Below are positions 46,123-54,788 of a stretch of 64,000 nt of DNA, one piece after another (position 1 is the first letter of the stretch; each line of letters begins with the position of its first letter). Source of the stretch: Umbribacter vaginalis (GTDB lineage Bacteria > Actinomycetota > Coriobacteriia > Coriobacteriales > Eggerthellaceae); assembly GCA_001552935.1 (NCBI GenBank), contig KQ959705.1, positions 112,288 through 176,287 on the forward strand, given 5' to 3'. Under the pieces are notes generated by a model. That model saw only the letters and a list, made by a program, of their open reading frames with translations, did no database searches and had not been told where the DNA came from. The translations under genes and the position numbers were made by a program.

Positions 46123-46153
46123 GCGGTTCTGCTGACTTAGGTGGTTCTGCTGT
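46118..46153. repeat. 18-bp tandem duplication spanning the rel stop codon
   Basis: CTTAGGCGGTTCTGCTGA (46118-46135) is followed at once by a copy differing at two bases (46136-46153). The first copy includes the rel stop codon TAG; the second lies after it. Confidence 0.85.
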
Positions 46154-46185
46154 TTAAATTATGCTGTTAAAAGGAGATATACATC

Positions 46186-46848
46186 ATGAAACTGTTTCAT
46201 GTACCTCATACGTGTGTGAATATTACGTTTTGTATAGTAGGCGAATACGACAACAATGTGTACCTCATAGACGATGGCTCACATGCTATTCTCGTTGATC
46301 CAAGCTGTTGCTGCGATGCGCTGATGGATATGATTGGCGGGCGCACGCTTGATGGGATTATTCTTACGCATCATCATTGGGATCATCGGGGAGCAGCTGC
46401 TGAATTGCGCAAACGTACGAATGCTCCCACGTTTGCCTCGCGTGCGGATGCTCCTTTTATTGAAGAGAAGCGCCACGATCCTACCGACAGTAAGCGTCTT
46501 CCTGCGTGCAAAGTTGATACGTTTCTTGGCGATGGACACGTGCTGAATTTTGGCGCTATGGCGTGGCGTGTTATTGAAACTCCTGGTCATACGCCAGGCT
46601 CGCTGTGTTTGTTTCTTGATTCGTGTTATGGATGTTATCCTCAAAAAGCACCAGTACTTATATCAGGCGATACGCTCTTTTATCATGCGTGCGGTCGTAC
46701 CGATTTTTATGGCGGCAATCCAGATCAGATGAAGCGCTCATTGCAACAGTTGTCAACGCTTCCACCAAATACATGTGTACTTCCTGGTCATGGGGAACAA
46801 ACGACCATTGCAGCTGAGCAGCGTTTCGCATTTCGCATGTTCGAGTAG
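46186..46848 (+). CDS. metallo-beta-lactamase fold hydrolase (glyoxalase II-like)
   Basis: 220 aa. The metal site is intact: HHHWDH in LTHHHWDHRGA, H in ETPGHTPGS, D in SGDTLF, and H in LPGHGEQT. Overall form resembles glyoxalase II or related thioesterases; the substrate cannot be told. Four extra Cys near residues 43-47 (SCCCD) are unusual. AAAGGAGAT precedes ATG 46186. Such a gene commonly follows rel in Gram-positive bacteria. Confidence 0.85.
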   Translation: MKLFHVPHTCVNITFCIVGEYDNNVYLIDDGSHAILVDPSCCCDALMDMIGGRTLDGIILTHHHWDHRGAAAELRKRTNAPTFASRADAPFIEEKRHDPTDSKRLPACKVDTFLGDGHVLNFGAMAWRVIETPGHTPGSLCLFLDSCYGCYPQKAPVLISGDTLFYHACGRTDFYGGNPDQMKRSLQQLSTLPPNTCVLPGHGEQTTIAAEQRFAFRMFE

Positions 46849-47181
46849 TGCGCTTGCGTACCGTGACGTTGGGTAAGGGTTTGCATCCGCTTGCATCCGC
46901 TGTCGCTTTATTTCGCGTTACCATGTTTTCGGGTCGTGGGGTGCCGTTACAATCCCACTCCATGGTGAGCCGTCACGTTTCTGCTCAAGGTGCGCCGTTA
47001 CGTTTTCGCTGGTCTTGTTACCGTATGCAATCCTTCGTGCTATTTGCCGAAACATTAGCGCGGTTTCGTATTTGCATAAAGTGCAATTTCTTCGGCTTAC
47101 ACCAGCGTTTAACAGCGCTATGCGTTACAATAGCCTTGCTTTTAGTAATGATAGTTCCCGTAACATGCTCAAGGAGGCTGT
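46849..47181. other. intergenic region, repeat-tinged
   Basis: 333 bases. TTGCATCCGC occurs twice in tandem near 46879-46898; GCCGTTAC and CGTTTC(T/G) words recur to about 47010. No supported gene. CTCAAGGAGGCTGT at its end is the ribosome site of the next gene. Confidence 0.45.
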
Positions 47182-47808
47182 ATGTCTAAAACGCATTTCG
47201 ATTATTTCGATGCATTTATCAAGCAAGCTCAAATAGCCTGTAAAGAAGCCGATGTTCTTGTTGAGGTTGCTGAGAATTTCACAACCGCTGCTGCTCTTGA
47301 ACCAACGTTACATAAAGCTCATGAAATTGAAAATGAAGGCGATGAAGTGAATCACGGCATCATGCGCAATGTTGCTACCGATTTTGTCACGCCTATCGAT
47401 AGGGAAGACCTTATTGAATTGGCGCAATGCATGGATAATGTAACCGATAGTATCGAGGACATTATTCAGCGCTTCTATATGTATGATGTACATTTTATGC
47501 ATACCGATGCTATTGCAATGGCGCATCTTATTCAGAAAAGTGCGCTTGCATTGTGCCGTGCGATGGAAGATTTTCGTAATTTCAAGAAATCAAAAATGTT
47601 TCACAGCTTGATTATGGAAGTAAACGACTATGAAGAACAAGCAGACGTCGTGTATATGCAGGCAATACGTCGTTTGTATACCACCAGTAATGATGACGCA
47701 GTGCGCGTGGAAGTGTGGTCGCGTATTCTGGATTGTATGGAGCGTTGTTGCGATTCGCTTGAACATGCAGGTGATATCATGAATACTATTATGGTAAAGA
47801 ATGTGTAG
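47182..47808 (+). CDS. DUF47 (PhoU-like) protein
   Basis: 208 aa, all-helical, with the DUF47 repeats HEIENEGDEVNHGIMR and EDLIELAQCMDNVTDSIEDI in the first half and EVNDYEEQADVVYMQAIRRL, CCDSLEHAGDIMNTI in the second. The acidic EExxD-type motifs are typical of metal-binding PhoU relatives. DUF47 genes usually sit next to a Pit phosphate transporter; none is seen on either side here. AAGGAGG precedes ATG 47182. Confidence 0.86.
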   Translation: MSKTHFDYFDAFIKQAQIACKEADVLVEVAENFTTAAALEPTLHKAHEIENEGDEVNHGIMRNVATDFVTPIDREDLIELAQCMDNVTDSIEDIIQRFYMYDVHFMHTDAIAMAHLIQKSALALCRAMEDFRNFKKSKMFHSLIMEVNDYEEQADVVYMQAIRRLYTTSNDDAVRVEVWSRILDCMERCCDSLEHAGDIMNTIMVKNV

Positions 47809-47870
47809 TACATTTGATTAATAGACGCCTCATGAATGTGTCAGGGCATATATCAGGGCGTATAGGTATG

Positions 47871-47942
47871 AATGTGCAAATAAATGTATCAATTAATGTG
47901 TAAACGAATGTGTAAATGAATGTGTGAACGAGTGTGTCTATG
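47871..47942. repeat. 12-bp tandem repeat, six units, running into the lysC start
   Basis: Six consecutive 12-base units of the form AATGTGTAAACG run from 47871 to 47942; the last (AGTGTGTCTATG) contains the lysC ATG. Two more 12-base units of another type (GTCAGGGCATAT, ATCAGGGCGTAT) lie at 47840-47863. The array replaces a normal leader and ribosome site. Confidence 0.9.
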
Positions 47943-49220
47943 AGCTTACTAGTGTGTAAATTTGGCGGAACGTCGGTTTCATCGCCTGAACGTATTCGCG
48001 GCGTTGCAAAGCGCTTAATTGAGCGCAAACGCGCAGGTCATAAGGTGGTTGCCGTGGTATCTGCTATGGGAAAAACCACCGATGAACTGGTTGAATTGGC
48101 GCAGTCGCTCTCGCAACGCCCCTCTCCACGCGAGATGGATCGCTTGCTTTCAACAGGCGAACAAGTGTCGATGAGTTTGCTTGCGATGGCACTTGAGGCG
48201 CGCGGTTTTAAGGCTATGAGTTTTACGGGCGAACAAGCAGGCATTTGCACCGATTCGCTGCATTTAGGCGCGCGTATCGTAAAAGTGCATGCACAACGCA
48301 TCTTAAATGCGCTTTCATCAGGTGCTATTCCAGTGGTTGCAGGCTTTCAAGGCATCGACGAACAAGGCGATATTACAACGCTCGGTCGTGGAGGCTCCGA
48401 TACCACCGCTGTTGCGCTGGCGTGGGGCATTAACGCTGATGTGTGCGAAATTTATTCCGATGTTCCCGGTGTGTATTCTGCTGACCCGCGCATTGCGCCC
48501 CGCGCGCGCAAGCTTGACGAAATTTCCTACGACGACATGCTTGAAATGTCGGCCGCTGGATCGGGCGTTTTGCAGATGCGCGCCGTTGAGTTCGCAAAAA
48601 AATATCACGTTGTTATTCATTCGCGTTCTGCATTTACAAGTGAAGCAGGTACTTTGGTGAAGGAGAGTAGCCCTATGATGGAAGAAGCGGTTATCACGGG
48701 CATTGCACACGATACATCAGAAGTGAAAGTTGTTATTCGTGCTGTACCCGATTCGGTTGGTGTAGCTGCAAAGGTGTTTTCTGCGCTGGCAGCCAACCGT
48801 GTGAATACCGATATGATTATCCAAAACATTTCTGACAAGGGCTTCACGGACATCAGTTTTACCTGTCCAGCGGCCGATTTAGCGCGTGCACGTGACGTGA
48901 TTGACAAAATGATTCCTGAAATAGGCGCAAAAAGCGTTGATATTGACGACTCGATTGCAAAAATCAGCCTTGTAGGAACGGGCATGAAGTCGTCACCAGG
49001 TGTTGCAGCACGTGCGTTTGCTACACTAGGAGAAAACAACATCAACATTGTTGCCATTTCAACATCCCCCATTCGCTTGTCGATTGTTATCGACTCGGCG
49101 CAGGTAGCGCAGGCGGTTCGCTGTCTTCATTCAGCGTTTGGATTGGACGCCGATGAAGTGTTTGAAGAGCGTCAATTGTCGGCAGAAGAAATTGAAGCGA
49201 AGTTGCATAAAGGCCGCTAG
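47940..49220 (+). CDS. lysC: aspartate kinase
   Basis: First enzyme of the aspartate pathway (aspartate to aspartyl phosphate), 426 aa. Kinase core: KFGGTSVSS at the N-terminus, STGEQVS, and GRGGSDTTAVALA with DVPGVYSADPR. The C-terminus has two ACT domains (VVIRAVPDSVGVAAKVFSAL; KISLVGTGMKSSPGVAARAF), so feedback control by lysine or threonine is likely. ATG 47940 is used; GTG 47934 is in frame. No clear ribosome site precedes either, because a 12-bp repeat array occupies the leader. asd follows. Confidence 0.95.
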   Translation: MSLLVCKFGGTSVSSPERIRGVAKRLIERKRAGHKVVAVVSAMGKTTDELVELAQSLSQRPSPREMDRLLSTGEQVSMSLLAMALEARGFKAMSFTGEQAGICTDSLHLGARIVKVHAQRILNALSSGAIPVVAGFQGIDEQGDITTLGRGGSDTTAVALAWGINADVCEIYSDVPGVYSADPRIAPRARKLDEISYDDMLEMSAAGSGVLQMRAVEFAKKYHVVIHSRSAFTSEAGTLVKESSPMMEEAVITGIAHDTSEVKVVIRAVPDSVGVAAKVFSALAANRVNTDMIIQNISDKGFTDISFTCPAADLARARDVIDKMIPEIGAKSVDIDDSIAKISLVGTGMKSSPGVAARAFATLGENNINIVAISTSPIRLSIVIDSAQVAQAVRCLHSAFGLDADEVFEERQLSAEEIEAKLHKGR

Positions 49221-49248
49221 TGCGCACAATTTCTTCGCTTTAACGGGC

Positions 49249-49284
49249 ACAAGCGCCTGAAACAGCGCCTGAACAAGCGCCTGA
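49249..49284. repeat. 12-bp tandem repeat, three units, between lysC and asd
   Basis: ACAAGCGCCTGA, AACAGCGCCTGA and ACAAGCGCCTGA follow each other at 49249-49284, with two weaker 12-base units after them to 49308. The asd ribosome site (AAAAGGAATAACG) starts directly beyond. Confidence 0.85.
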
Positions 49285-49321
49285 AACAGACAACCATACC
49301 TGAAACAGAAAAGGAATAACG

Positions 49322-50425
49322 ATGCAAGCTCATCATAGCACGTCTGAACAGCACAACGTGAAACAGCCCTCGGCGGCTCGCAAGCCCTTGCCTGCATTCC
49401 CGAGCATTGCGGTTGTGGGCGCAACAGGAGCCGTCGGCCACGAGTTTTTGGAAGTGCTGTCCGATTTAGATGTTCCTATGCGTGAATTGCGTCTGTTTGC
49501 ATCGGAGCGTTCAGCTGGAAAAACAATGCATTTTAAGGGCGCATCGCAGGTTCCTGCGGGCGATATTGTCATTGAAGCAGCAAGCGACGATGCGTTTGCG
49601 GGCGTCGACATTGCTCTGTTTAGCGCAGGGGCAAGCGTGTCAAAAGCGCTGCGAGCTGCGTGCAAGCGTAGCGGCACGCTTATGATTGATAACTCAAGTG
49701 CATTTCGCATGGAACCCGATGTGCCGCTGGTTGTTCCCGAGGTTAATCCGCAGGATGCGTTTTCGCACACGGGCGTTATTGCAAATCCGAATTGCTCGAC
49801 CATTCAGATGGTTGTTGCGCTGGCGCCTCTGCATAAACGCGCAGGTATCGAGCGTATTGTGGTGTCAACGTATCAGGCGGCAAGTGGAGCGGGCGCGCCT
49901 GCGATGGACGAGCTTTATCAGCAAACGCGCGCGTACCTGAATCATGAAGAGCTTCACGTGCAGGCGTTTCAGCATCAAATTGCGTTTAATTGCATTCCGC
50001 ATATTGATGTTTTTCTGCCTGATGGAAGTACTAAAGAAGAATGGAAAATGGTTCAAGAAACCAAAAAGATCATGGGCGATCAATCGATACGCGTTGCTGC
50101 TACGTGTGTGCGTGTGCCGGTGCTGCGCTGTCATGGTGAAGCGGTGTCGGTGCAGTTCAAGCGTCCGTTGAGCGTTGAGGATGCGCGTGTAGCGCTGCAA
50201 GCGGCACCAAATGTTCAGCTGATGGATGACCCCGCACATAATACGTATCCTATGCCAGGGCTGTTGGCGGGCACGAATAAAACCTACGTTGGACGTCTGC
50301 GCGCTGATGCATCGGTCGAACATGGATTGCAAATGTGGGTTGTTGCTGATCAAATTCGCAAAGGTGCTGCTCTTAACGCGGTTCAAATTGCACTGTTGCT
50401 CATGGGAAAACCGATTACGGTGTAG
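49322..50425 (+). CDS. asd: aspartate-semialdehyde dehydrogenase
   Basis: Second enzyme of the aspartate pathway, 367 aa, making aspartate semialdehyde for lysine, threonine and methionine. NADP-binding VVGATGAVGHEF (about residues 31-42), catalytic Cys in NPNCSTIQM, and substrate-binding DNSSAFRM and VPEVNP are intact. It has about 28 extra polar residues at the N-terminus. AAAAGGA precedes ATG 49322. It sits 101 bases after lysC, most likely co-transcribed. Confidence 0.95.
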   Translation: MQAHHSTSEQHNVKQPSAARKPLPAFPSIAVVGATGAVGHEFLEVLSDLDVPMRELRLFASERSAGKTMHFKGASQVPAGDIVIEAASDDAFAGVDIALFSAGASVSKALRAACKRSGTLMIDNSSAFRMEPDVPLVVPEVNPQDAFSHTGVIANPNCSTIQMVVALAPLHKRAGIERIVVSTYQAASGAGAPAMDELYQQTRAYLNHEELHVQAFQHQIAFNCIPHIDVFLPDGSTKEEWKMVQETKKIMGDQSIRVAATCVRVPVLRCHGEAVSVQFKRPLSVEDARVALQAAPNVQLMDDPAHNTYPMPGLLAGTNKTYVGRLRADASVEHGLQMWVVADQIRKGAALNAVQIALLLMGKPITV

Positions 50426-50475
50426 TGAGAGTTGTTCTGCACCTTGAGTAGGTGCTGCCTTGCACGGTTTATAGC

Positions 50476-50503
50476 TTGACTTTATATGCATCCCGTTTAC
50501 AAT
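50476..50503 (+). promoter_or_regulatory. sigma-70 promoter of htpG
   Basis: TTGACT (50476-50481), 16-base spacer, TACAAT (50498-50503). The predicted start near 50510 falls inside the CIRCE-like element. The leader to the GTG at 50720 would be about 210 nt. Confidence 0.75.
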
Positions 50504-50508
50504 TCTGA

Positions 50509-50535
50509 TTGGCACTCAATGTACTTGACTGCTAA
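50509..50535 (+). promoter_or_regulatory. CIRCE-like HrcA operator of htpG
   Basis: TTGGCACTC (50509-50517), nine bases, GACTGCTAA (50527-50535). The CIRCE consensus is TTAGCACTC-N9-GAGTGCTAA, so 16 of 18 arm positions match and the spacing is exact. Its place right at the transcription start of a chaperone gene is where HrcA represses. Confidence 0.8.
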
Positions 50536-50719
50536 ATTGTGTACTACGCCGCTTGCTCGTGTGTATTAATGTGCGGTATGTGTCATCAGCATGCATTGCG
50601 AAAATGTGACACATTGTGAGGCGTATCTGTTTTTGTGTGCAGTGCGCAGCAGACATGGTTGCTGTGTTGCCGGGGCAGGTATGGCGTGTCTGGTACAGCT
50701 ATTATCAGGAGGTTTAATT

Positions 50720-52627
50720 GTGAAACAGTTCAAAACAGAAAGCAAAAAGCTGCTTGATCTTATGATCAACTCCATATATACCAACCAGGATATTTTCTTG
50801 CGTGAACTTATATCAAATGCATCCGATGCGCTCGACAAACTGCGCTTCAAGCAGCTTACTGACGACAGTGCTCGTGAAAACAGCACGTCCGACAAGCTTG
50901 CTATTCGTTTGTCGTTTGATAAACAGGCACGCACCATTAGCGTTGAAGATAATGGAATTGGTATGTCATCTGCGGAATTGGAAAAGAATTTGGGCACGAT
51001 TGCGCATTCAGACAGCCGCGATTTTAAGCAGCTTGAAGAAGTTGCCAACTCAAAGGACGCAAACATCATCGGCCAGTTCGGCGTTGGTTTTTACTCGGCG
51101 TTTATGGTTGCACAGAAAGTGGAAGTACTCAGCCGCGCTTACGGCAGCAGCGACGCGTATCTGTGGGAGAGCGATGGCATTGAAGGATACACAATTTCAA
51201 CTGCGGAAAAGGAACACAGTGGCACGGTTATTACCCTGCATCTGAAAGACAATACCGACGATGAGAATTTCGATCGCTTCTTAAGCGAGTGGGAGCTTAC
51301 GCAGTTGGTTCATACGTACAGCAATTACGTGCGCTATCCTATTACCATGATGGTTACGAAGTCGCGTGAGCTGCCAAAACCCGACAACGCACCGGACGAC
51401 TACAAGCCCGAATACGAGCAGTATCAAGAACTTGAAACGCTCAACTCTATGGTTCCTATTTGGAAACGCAAAAAAAGCGATGTGAAACCTGAAGAATACA
51501 ACGAGTTTTACAAGTCAACCTTTCACGATTTTGCCGATCCGCTGCGCGTAGCAAGCGTGCATGCCGAAGGCACGTTCACCTACGATGCGTTGCTGTTCAT
51601 TCCAGGTCAGGCGCCGTTTGATTTGTATTCGCGCGACTACGAGAAAGGTCTTGCGCTCTATTCTTCAAACGTGCTGATTATGGACAAATGCGCCGACTTG
51701 CTTCCCGATTACTACATGTTTGTGCGCGGCATTGTTGATAGCGCCGATTTGACGCTGAACATCTCGCGTGAAACGCTGCAACGCGATGCGCAGCTGCGCG
51801 CGATTGCGCAAAAGCTCGAGAAGAAAATTACCTCCGAGCTTGAAGCTATGCGCGATACCGATCGCGCGCACTATGAGGAATTTTTTGCGAGCTTTGGGCG
51901 TTGCTTGAAGTTTGGCATTTATTCGAGTTACGGCGCGAAAGCTGAAATGCTTGCCCCACTGCTTATGTACTATTCGTGTGCGCAAAAAAAGATGCTTACG
52001 CTGCATGAATACGTTGAAAGCATGAAAGAAAACCAAAAGGACATTTATTACGCGTTTGGCGAGTCTCGCGAGCGCCTTGAGAGTATGCCGATGGTGCAAT
52101 CGGTGTGTGCAAAGGGCTATGACGTGCTGTTATGCACGGAGGATGTGGACGAGTTCTGCTTCCAGATGCTGCATGCCTTTGAAGAAAAGTCGTTGGTGAA
52201 CGTAGCAAATGCCCAGATAGACATTGCAAGCGACGAAGAAAAAGCGGCTGCTAAAAAGGCAAGTGAAGACAACAGCGCGCTGCTTGGTGCGCTGAAAGAG
52301 GCGCTGGGCGAGCAGGTAAGCAAAGTGGAAATTGCACCTGCACTGAAAGATGCACCTGCGGTTCTTACCACCGAGGGCGATGTGTCACTTGAAATGGAGA
52401 AACTGCTTAACCGCATGCCCGAGGGCGGTGGCGTGAAGTCGCAGCGCGTATTGCAGTTGAACTCGAAGCATCATGTGTTTGACGCTTTGCAGCAAGCGCA
52501 ATCCGCAAATGACACGGAAAGAGTGGCATTATACGCGAAGTTGCTTTACAATCAGGCACTGTTGGTTGAAGGTGGCACAATTGAGAATCCGCGTGAGTTC
52601 GCTGAACAAATCAGCTCGCTTATGTAG
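50720..52627 (+). CDS. htpG: Hsp90 chaperone HtpG
   Basis: Bacterial Hsp90, 635 aa. ATP-binding N-domain motifs: LRELISNASDALDKLR, VEDNGIGMSSAEL, and GQFGVGFYSAFMVA. The middle domain with the conserved Arg region (NISRETLQ) and C-terminal dimerisation part follow. The GTG start at 50720 has CAGGAGGTTT just upstream; a longer frame reaching 50591 runs into the leader and lacks similarity. Heat induction through the CIRCE-like operator is expected. Confidence 0.95.
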   Translation: MKQFKTESKKLLDLMINSIYTNQDIFLRELISNASDALDKLRFKQLTDDSARENSTSDKLAIRLSFDKQARTISVEDNGIGMSSAELEKNLGTIAHSDSRDFKQLEEVANSKDANIIGQFGVGFYSAFMVAQKVEVLSRAYGSSDAYLWESDGIEGYTISTAEKEHSGTVITLHLKDNTDDENFDRFLSEWELTQLVHTYSNYVRYPITMMVTKSRELPKPDNAPDDYKPEYEQYQELETLNSMVPIWKRKKSDVKPEEYNEFYKSTFHDFADPLRVASVHAEGTFTYDALLFIPGQAPFDLYSRDYEKGLALYSSNVLIMDKCADLLPDYYMFVRGIVDSADLTLNISRETLQRDAQLRAIAQKLEKKITSELEAMRDTDRAHYEEFFASFGRCLKFGIYSSYGAKAEMLAPLLMYYSCAQKKMLTLHEYVESMKENQKDIYYAFGESRERLESMPMVQSVCAKGYDVLLCTEDVDEFCFQMLHAFEEKSLVNVANAQIDIASDEEKAAAKKASEDNSALLGALKEALGEQVSKVEIAPALKDAPAVLTTEGDVSLEMEKLLNRMPEGGGVKSQRVLQLNSKHHVFDALQQAQSANDTERVALYAKLLYNQALLVEGGTIENPREFAEQISSLM

Positions 52628-52835
52628 TGCGCAGGGAATGTGGTCATGACGTACTTGTTTATGGAGCGCGTATGTGACGTATGTGGGAAACATGACTGTG
52701 CGGGATAGTTTGCCACATGGCACGTGTGCCAATCAAGAATGTTTTGTTGATAGAGCGTGTGCGCGCATTGCGCAAGAGCCGCATGTGTTGGTGCTGCACA
52801 AGCGTGCAGTATGATGATTAAAGCAAAGGAATGCT

Positions 52836-53372
52836 ATGAGTTTTGATTACGAGCATCTTATTGTAGATATACCAGATTATCCGCAGCCAGGCGTTGTATT
52901 TAAGGATATCACGCCTCTCATAGCTTCCCCTGAGGGCTTTCAGGCAGTTGTGTCGCAGCTTGTGGAGCACTTTTCTGCTGCGGGTGCCACTAAGGTCATG
53001 GGTGCAGAAGCGCGTGGCTTTATGGTTGCCGCCCCTGTTGCCTACGCGCTGCATGCAGGTTTTGTTCCTGCACGCAAACCAGGCAAACTGCCCCGTAAAA
53101 CGCTTACGGAAAACTATGCGCTTGAGTATGGAAACGATGCGCTTGAAATTCACACTGATGCTCTTACGCCTGATGATAAGGTGATTATTGTTGACGATCT
53201 TATCGCAACGGGCGGCACAGCCCTAGCACAGCTGCGTCTTATTGAGCAAGCTGGTGCGCAGTGCATTGGTATGGGCTTTTTAATGGAACTGGCGTTTTTG
53301 CATCCGCGCGATTTGCTGCAAGAGCATAGAGCGCTTGATATTTTCTCGCTCGTACAGGTAAATGCCTCATAA
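52836..53372 (+). CDS. apt: adenine phosphoribosyltransferase
   Basis: Purine salvage enzyme converting adenine and PRPP to AMP, 178 aa, cytoplasmic. FKDITPLIASPEGF at the N-terminus, GAEARGFMVAAPVAY, RKPGKLP and the PRPP loop VIIVDDLIATGGTA are all intact. AAAGGAATGCT precedes ATG 52836. In many Gram-positive bacteria apt lies between recJ and rel; here it is about 7 kb beyond rel. A strong terminator follows. Confidence 0.96.
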   Translation: MSFDYEHLIVDIPDYPQPGVVFKDITPLIASPEGFQAVVSQLVEHFSAAGATKVMGAEARGFMVAAPVAYALHAGFVPARKPGKLPRKTLTENYALEYGNDALEIHTDALTPDDKVIIVDDLIATGGTALAQLRLIEQAGAQCIGMGFLMELAFLHPRDLLQEHRALDIFSLVQVNAS

Positions 53373-53388
53373 ATGATATGTTTCTGTT

Positions 53389-53429
53389 GTACAGCGTGCG
53401 GTTCTTTCTCCGCACGCTGTACGCTTTTT
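53389..53429 (+). terminator. intrinsic terminator of apt
   Basis: 13-bp perfect stem GTACAGCGTGCGG (53389-53401) / CCGCACGCTGTAC (53410-53422), 8-base loop, then GCTTTTTG. It ends 57 bases after the apt stop codon. Confidence 0.9.
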
Positions 53430-53737
53430 GTGTAGTTTGTGTTCTGCGTCATGTGCCTTTCGTGCCGCTTTCTGCTTTTGTAGCGTGTCTTTCGTGCCGC
53501 TTGTAGCGCACATCACCTGTTTCTCTTTGTTTTGCGGCGTTTGTTCCTCTCGTTCCGTTTGTTCCTCCCGTTTTGCATGCCATTCGATTCTCGAACGTGT
53601 GCTCTTTTGCAATTTCAAGAAAAAAATGTAAAGAATTTGTTGCCAGCTTCACTTTTCTAACAATTGCGCTATTCTTGTCAAAATACTTTCTATCTAGAGA
53701 GTGTGAAAGCGGGCATTCAACGAGAGGACTTAGTAAT
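53430..53737. other. intergenic region before the binding-protein gene
   Basis: 308 bases. A 14-base direct repeat CTTTCGTGCCGCTT occurs at 53457-53470 and 53489-53502; TTTGTTCCTC/CGTTCCGT words follow to about 53575. From 53590 the sequence turns A/T-rich and should hold the promoter of the next gene (TTGTCA near 53676 is one candidate -35). No gene supported. Confidence 0.5.
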
Positions 53738-54580
53738 ATGGTACTAAAGAAAACCAATGTGCTCATGGTAGCAGCCGTTGCTTTGCTTTGTGCATGCGTA
53801 TTATTGCTTGCAGGATGCAGTGGTAACGCGCCGAAAAAAGAGCAAGCACCTGCAGCTCCAGCTGCTGCAAAACAAGCAGACGCACCGCAGTATAAGCTGC
53901 AAACAGAAGGAAAGCTTACGATTGCAACATCACCCGATTTTCCTCCATTCGAGAATTTAGTTGATGGCAAATATGTTGGCTTCGACATTGAAATCGGGAA
54001 AGCCATTGCCAAGAAATTGAACCTCGAACCAGAATTTGTAAACTTGCAATTTGACGCTATTCTTCCTGCTATCGCAAGTGGTACGAAGGCCGACCTGGGA
54101 ATTTCTGGCTTTACATCCAACCCCGAACGCGCGAAGCAAGTTGATTTCTCGCAGTCATACTACACTGATGACCTTGCCATTGGTGTTATGAAGTCGTCGC
54201 CTATTACGAAAGATACCGCCAAAGATGCGTTGAATAAAAAGGACGTTAAGATTGGCGTTCAAAGCGGCACATCAGGCGAAACGTACGTGAAAGAGCATTT
54301 CCCACAAGCAACGCTGGTACCGTATGGTAATTCAAACGACTGCTTTGCGGCTATGAACTCTGGCCAGGTGACGGCTGTGTGCACAAATTCAGCTGTTGTT
54401 GAAAAAATGCTTTCTGATGCATATAAAGATGCCAAGATTGTGTCGAAGATTGCCACTGGCGAAGAATATGCTGTTGCAGTGTCGAAGAGCAATCCTGAAC
54501 TTACCAAGGCAGTAAATGAGGCGCTTAAGAGCATGAAAGCTGATGGTACAACCGAAACTTTGCTCAAGAAATATCTGTAA
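53738..54580 (+). CDS. amino-acid ABC transporter binding lipoprotein (SBP family 3)
   Basis: 280 aa. A lipoprotein signal with lipobox LAGC (Cys at about 28) anchors it outside the membrane; then an Ala/Lys/Pro linker and a family 3 domain: LTIATSPDFPPFENL, GFDIEIGKAIAKKL, FDAILPAIASGTKADLGISG, QSGTSGETYVKE. The fold binds polar or basic amino acids; which one cannot be told. AGAGGA precedes ATG 53738. The permease gene follows after a terminator. Confidence 0.92.
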   Translation: MVLKKTNVLMVAAVALLCACVLLLAGCSGNAPKKEQAPAAPAAAKQADAPQYKLQTEGKLTIATSPDFPPFENLVDGKYVGFDIEIGKAIAKKLNLEPEFVNLQFDAILPAIASGTKADLGISGFTSNPERAKQVDFSQSYYTDDLAIGVMKSSPITKDTAKDALNKKDVKIGVQSGTSGETYVKEHFPQATLVPYGNSNDCFAAMNSGQVTAVCTNSAVVEKMLSDAYKDAKIVSKIATGEEYAVAVSKSNPELTKAVNEALKSMKADGTTETLLKKYL

Positions 54581-54703
54581 TCGCGTGTGTCTGAAAATGC
54601 GCTTGAGTGTGCTTGTGAGTTTATGCAATCGTTCATTTTAGTGTAAGGTATTGCGTACGTTCTATAATCAAGCGTTCAGACGTGTGCTGTTAAGGGTATA
54701 ATT

Positions 54704-54737
54704 AACTCCTCGTGTACGTGTGACACGGGGAGTTTTT
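54704..54737 (+). terminator. terminator between binding protein and permease
   Basis: 12-base stem AACTCCTCGTGT (54704-54715) / ACACGGGGAGTT (54723-54734) with one T-G wobble, 7-base loop and TTT tail (GTTTTTG). It could limit permease expression relative to the binding protein. Confidence 0.8.
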
Positions 54738-54788
54738 GCGTATTATTCGTTACTAATGGTGCTTGTTGATAAAAGGGAATGGATGTTC

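Noticed and set aside
46848..47189. Open frame between the hydrolase and DUF47 genes
   Set aside because: No ribosome site, overlaps the strong DUF47 start, and the product is unlike a folded protein.
47789..48028. Minus-strand open frame with TFIYTF-type repeats opposite the lysC start
   Set aside because: It is the reverse reading of the 12-bp array and the lysC 5' end; no start signal and wrong-strand codon use.
49201..49321. A lysine or T-box type riboswitch around lysC-asd, or before thrC
   Set aside because: No T-box sequence (AGGGTGG-like) or lysine riboswitch core could be found; the leaders are taken up by tandem repeats.
50591..50719. N-terminal extension of HtpG of 43 residues
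   Set aside because: Hsp90 N-termini begin at the KQFKTESKKLL-type region; GTG 50720 has a strong ribosome site, and the extension lies in the mRNA leader.
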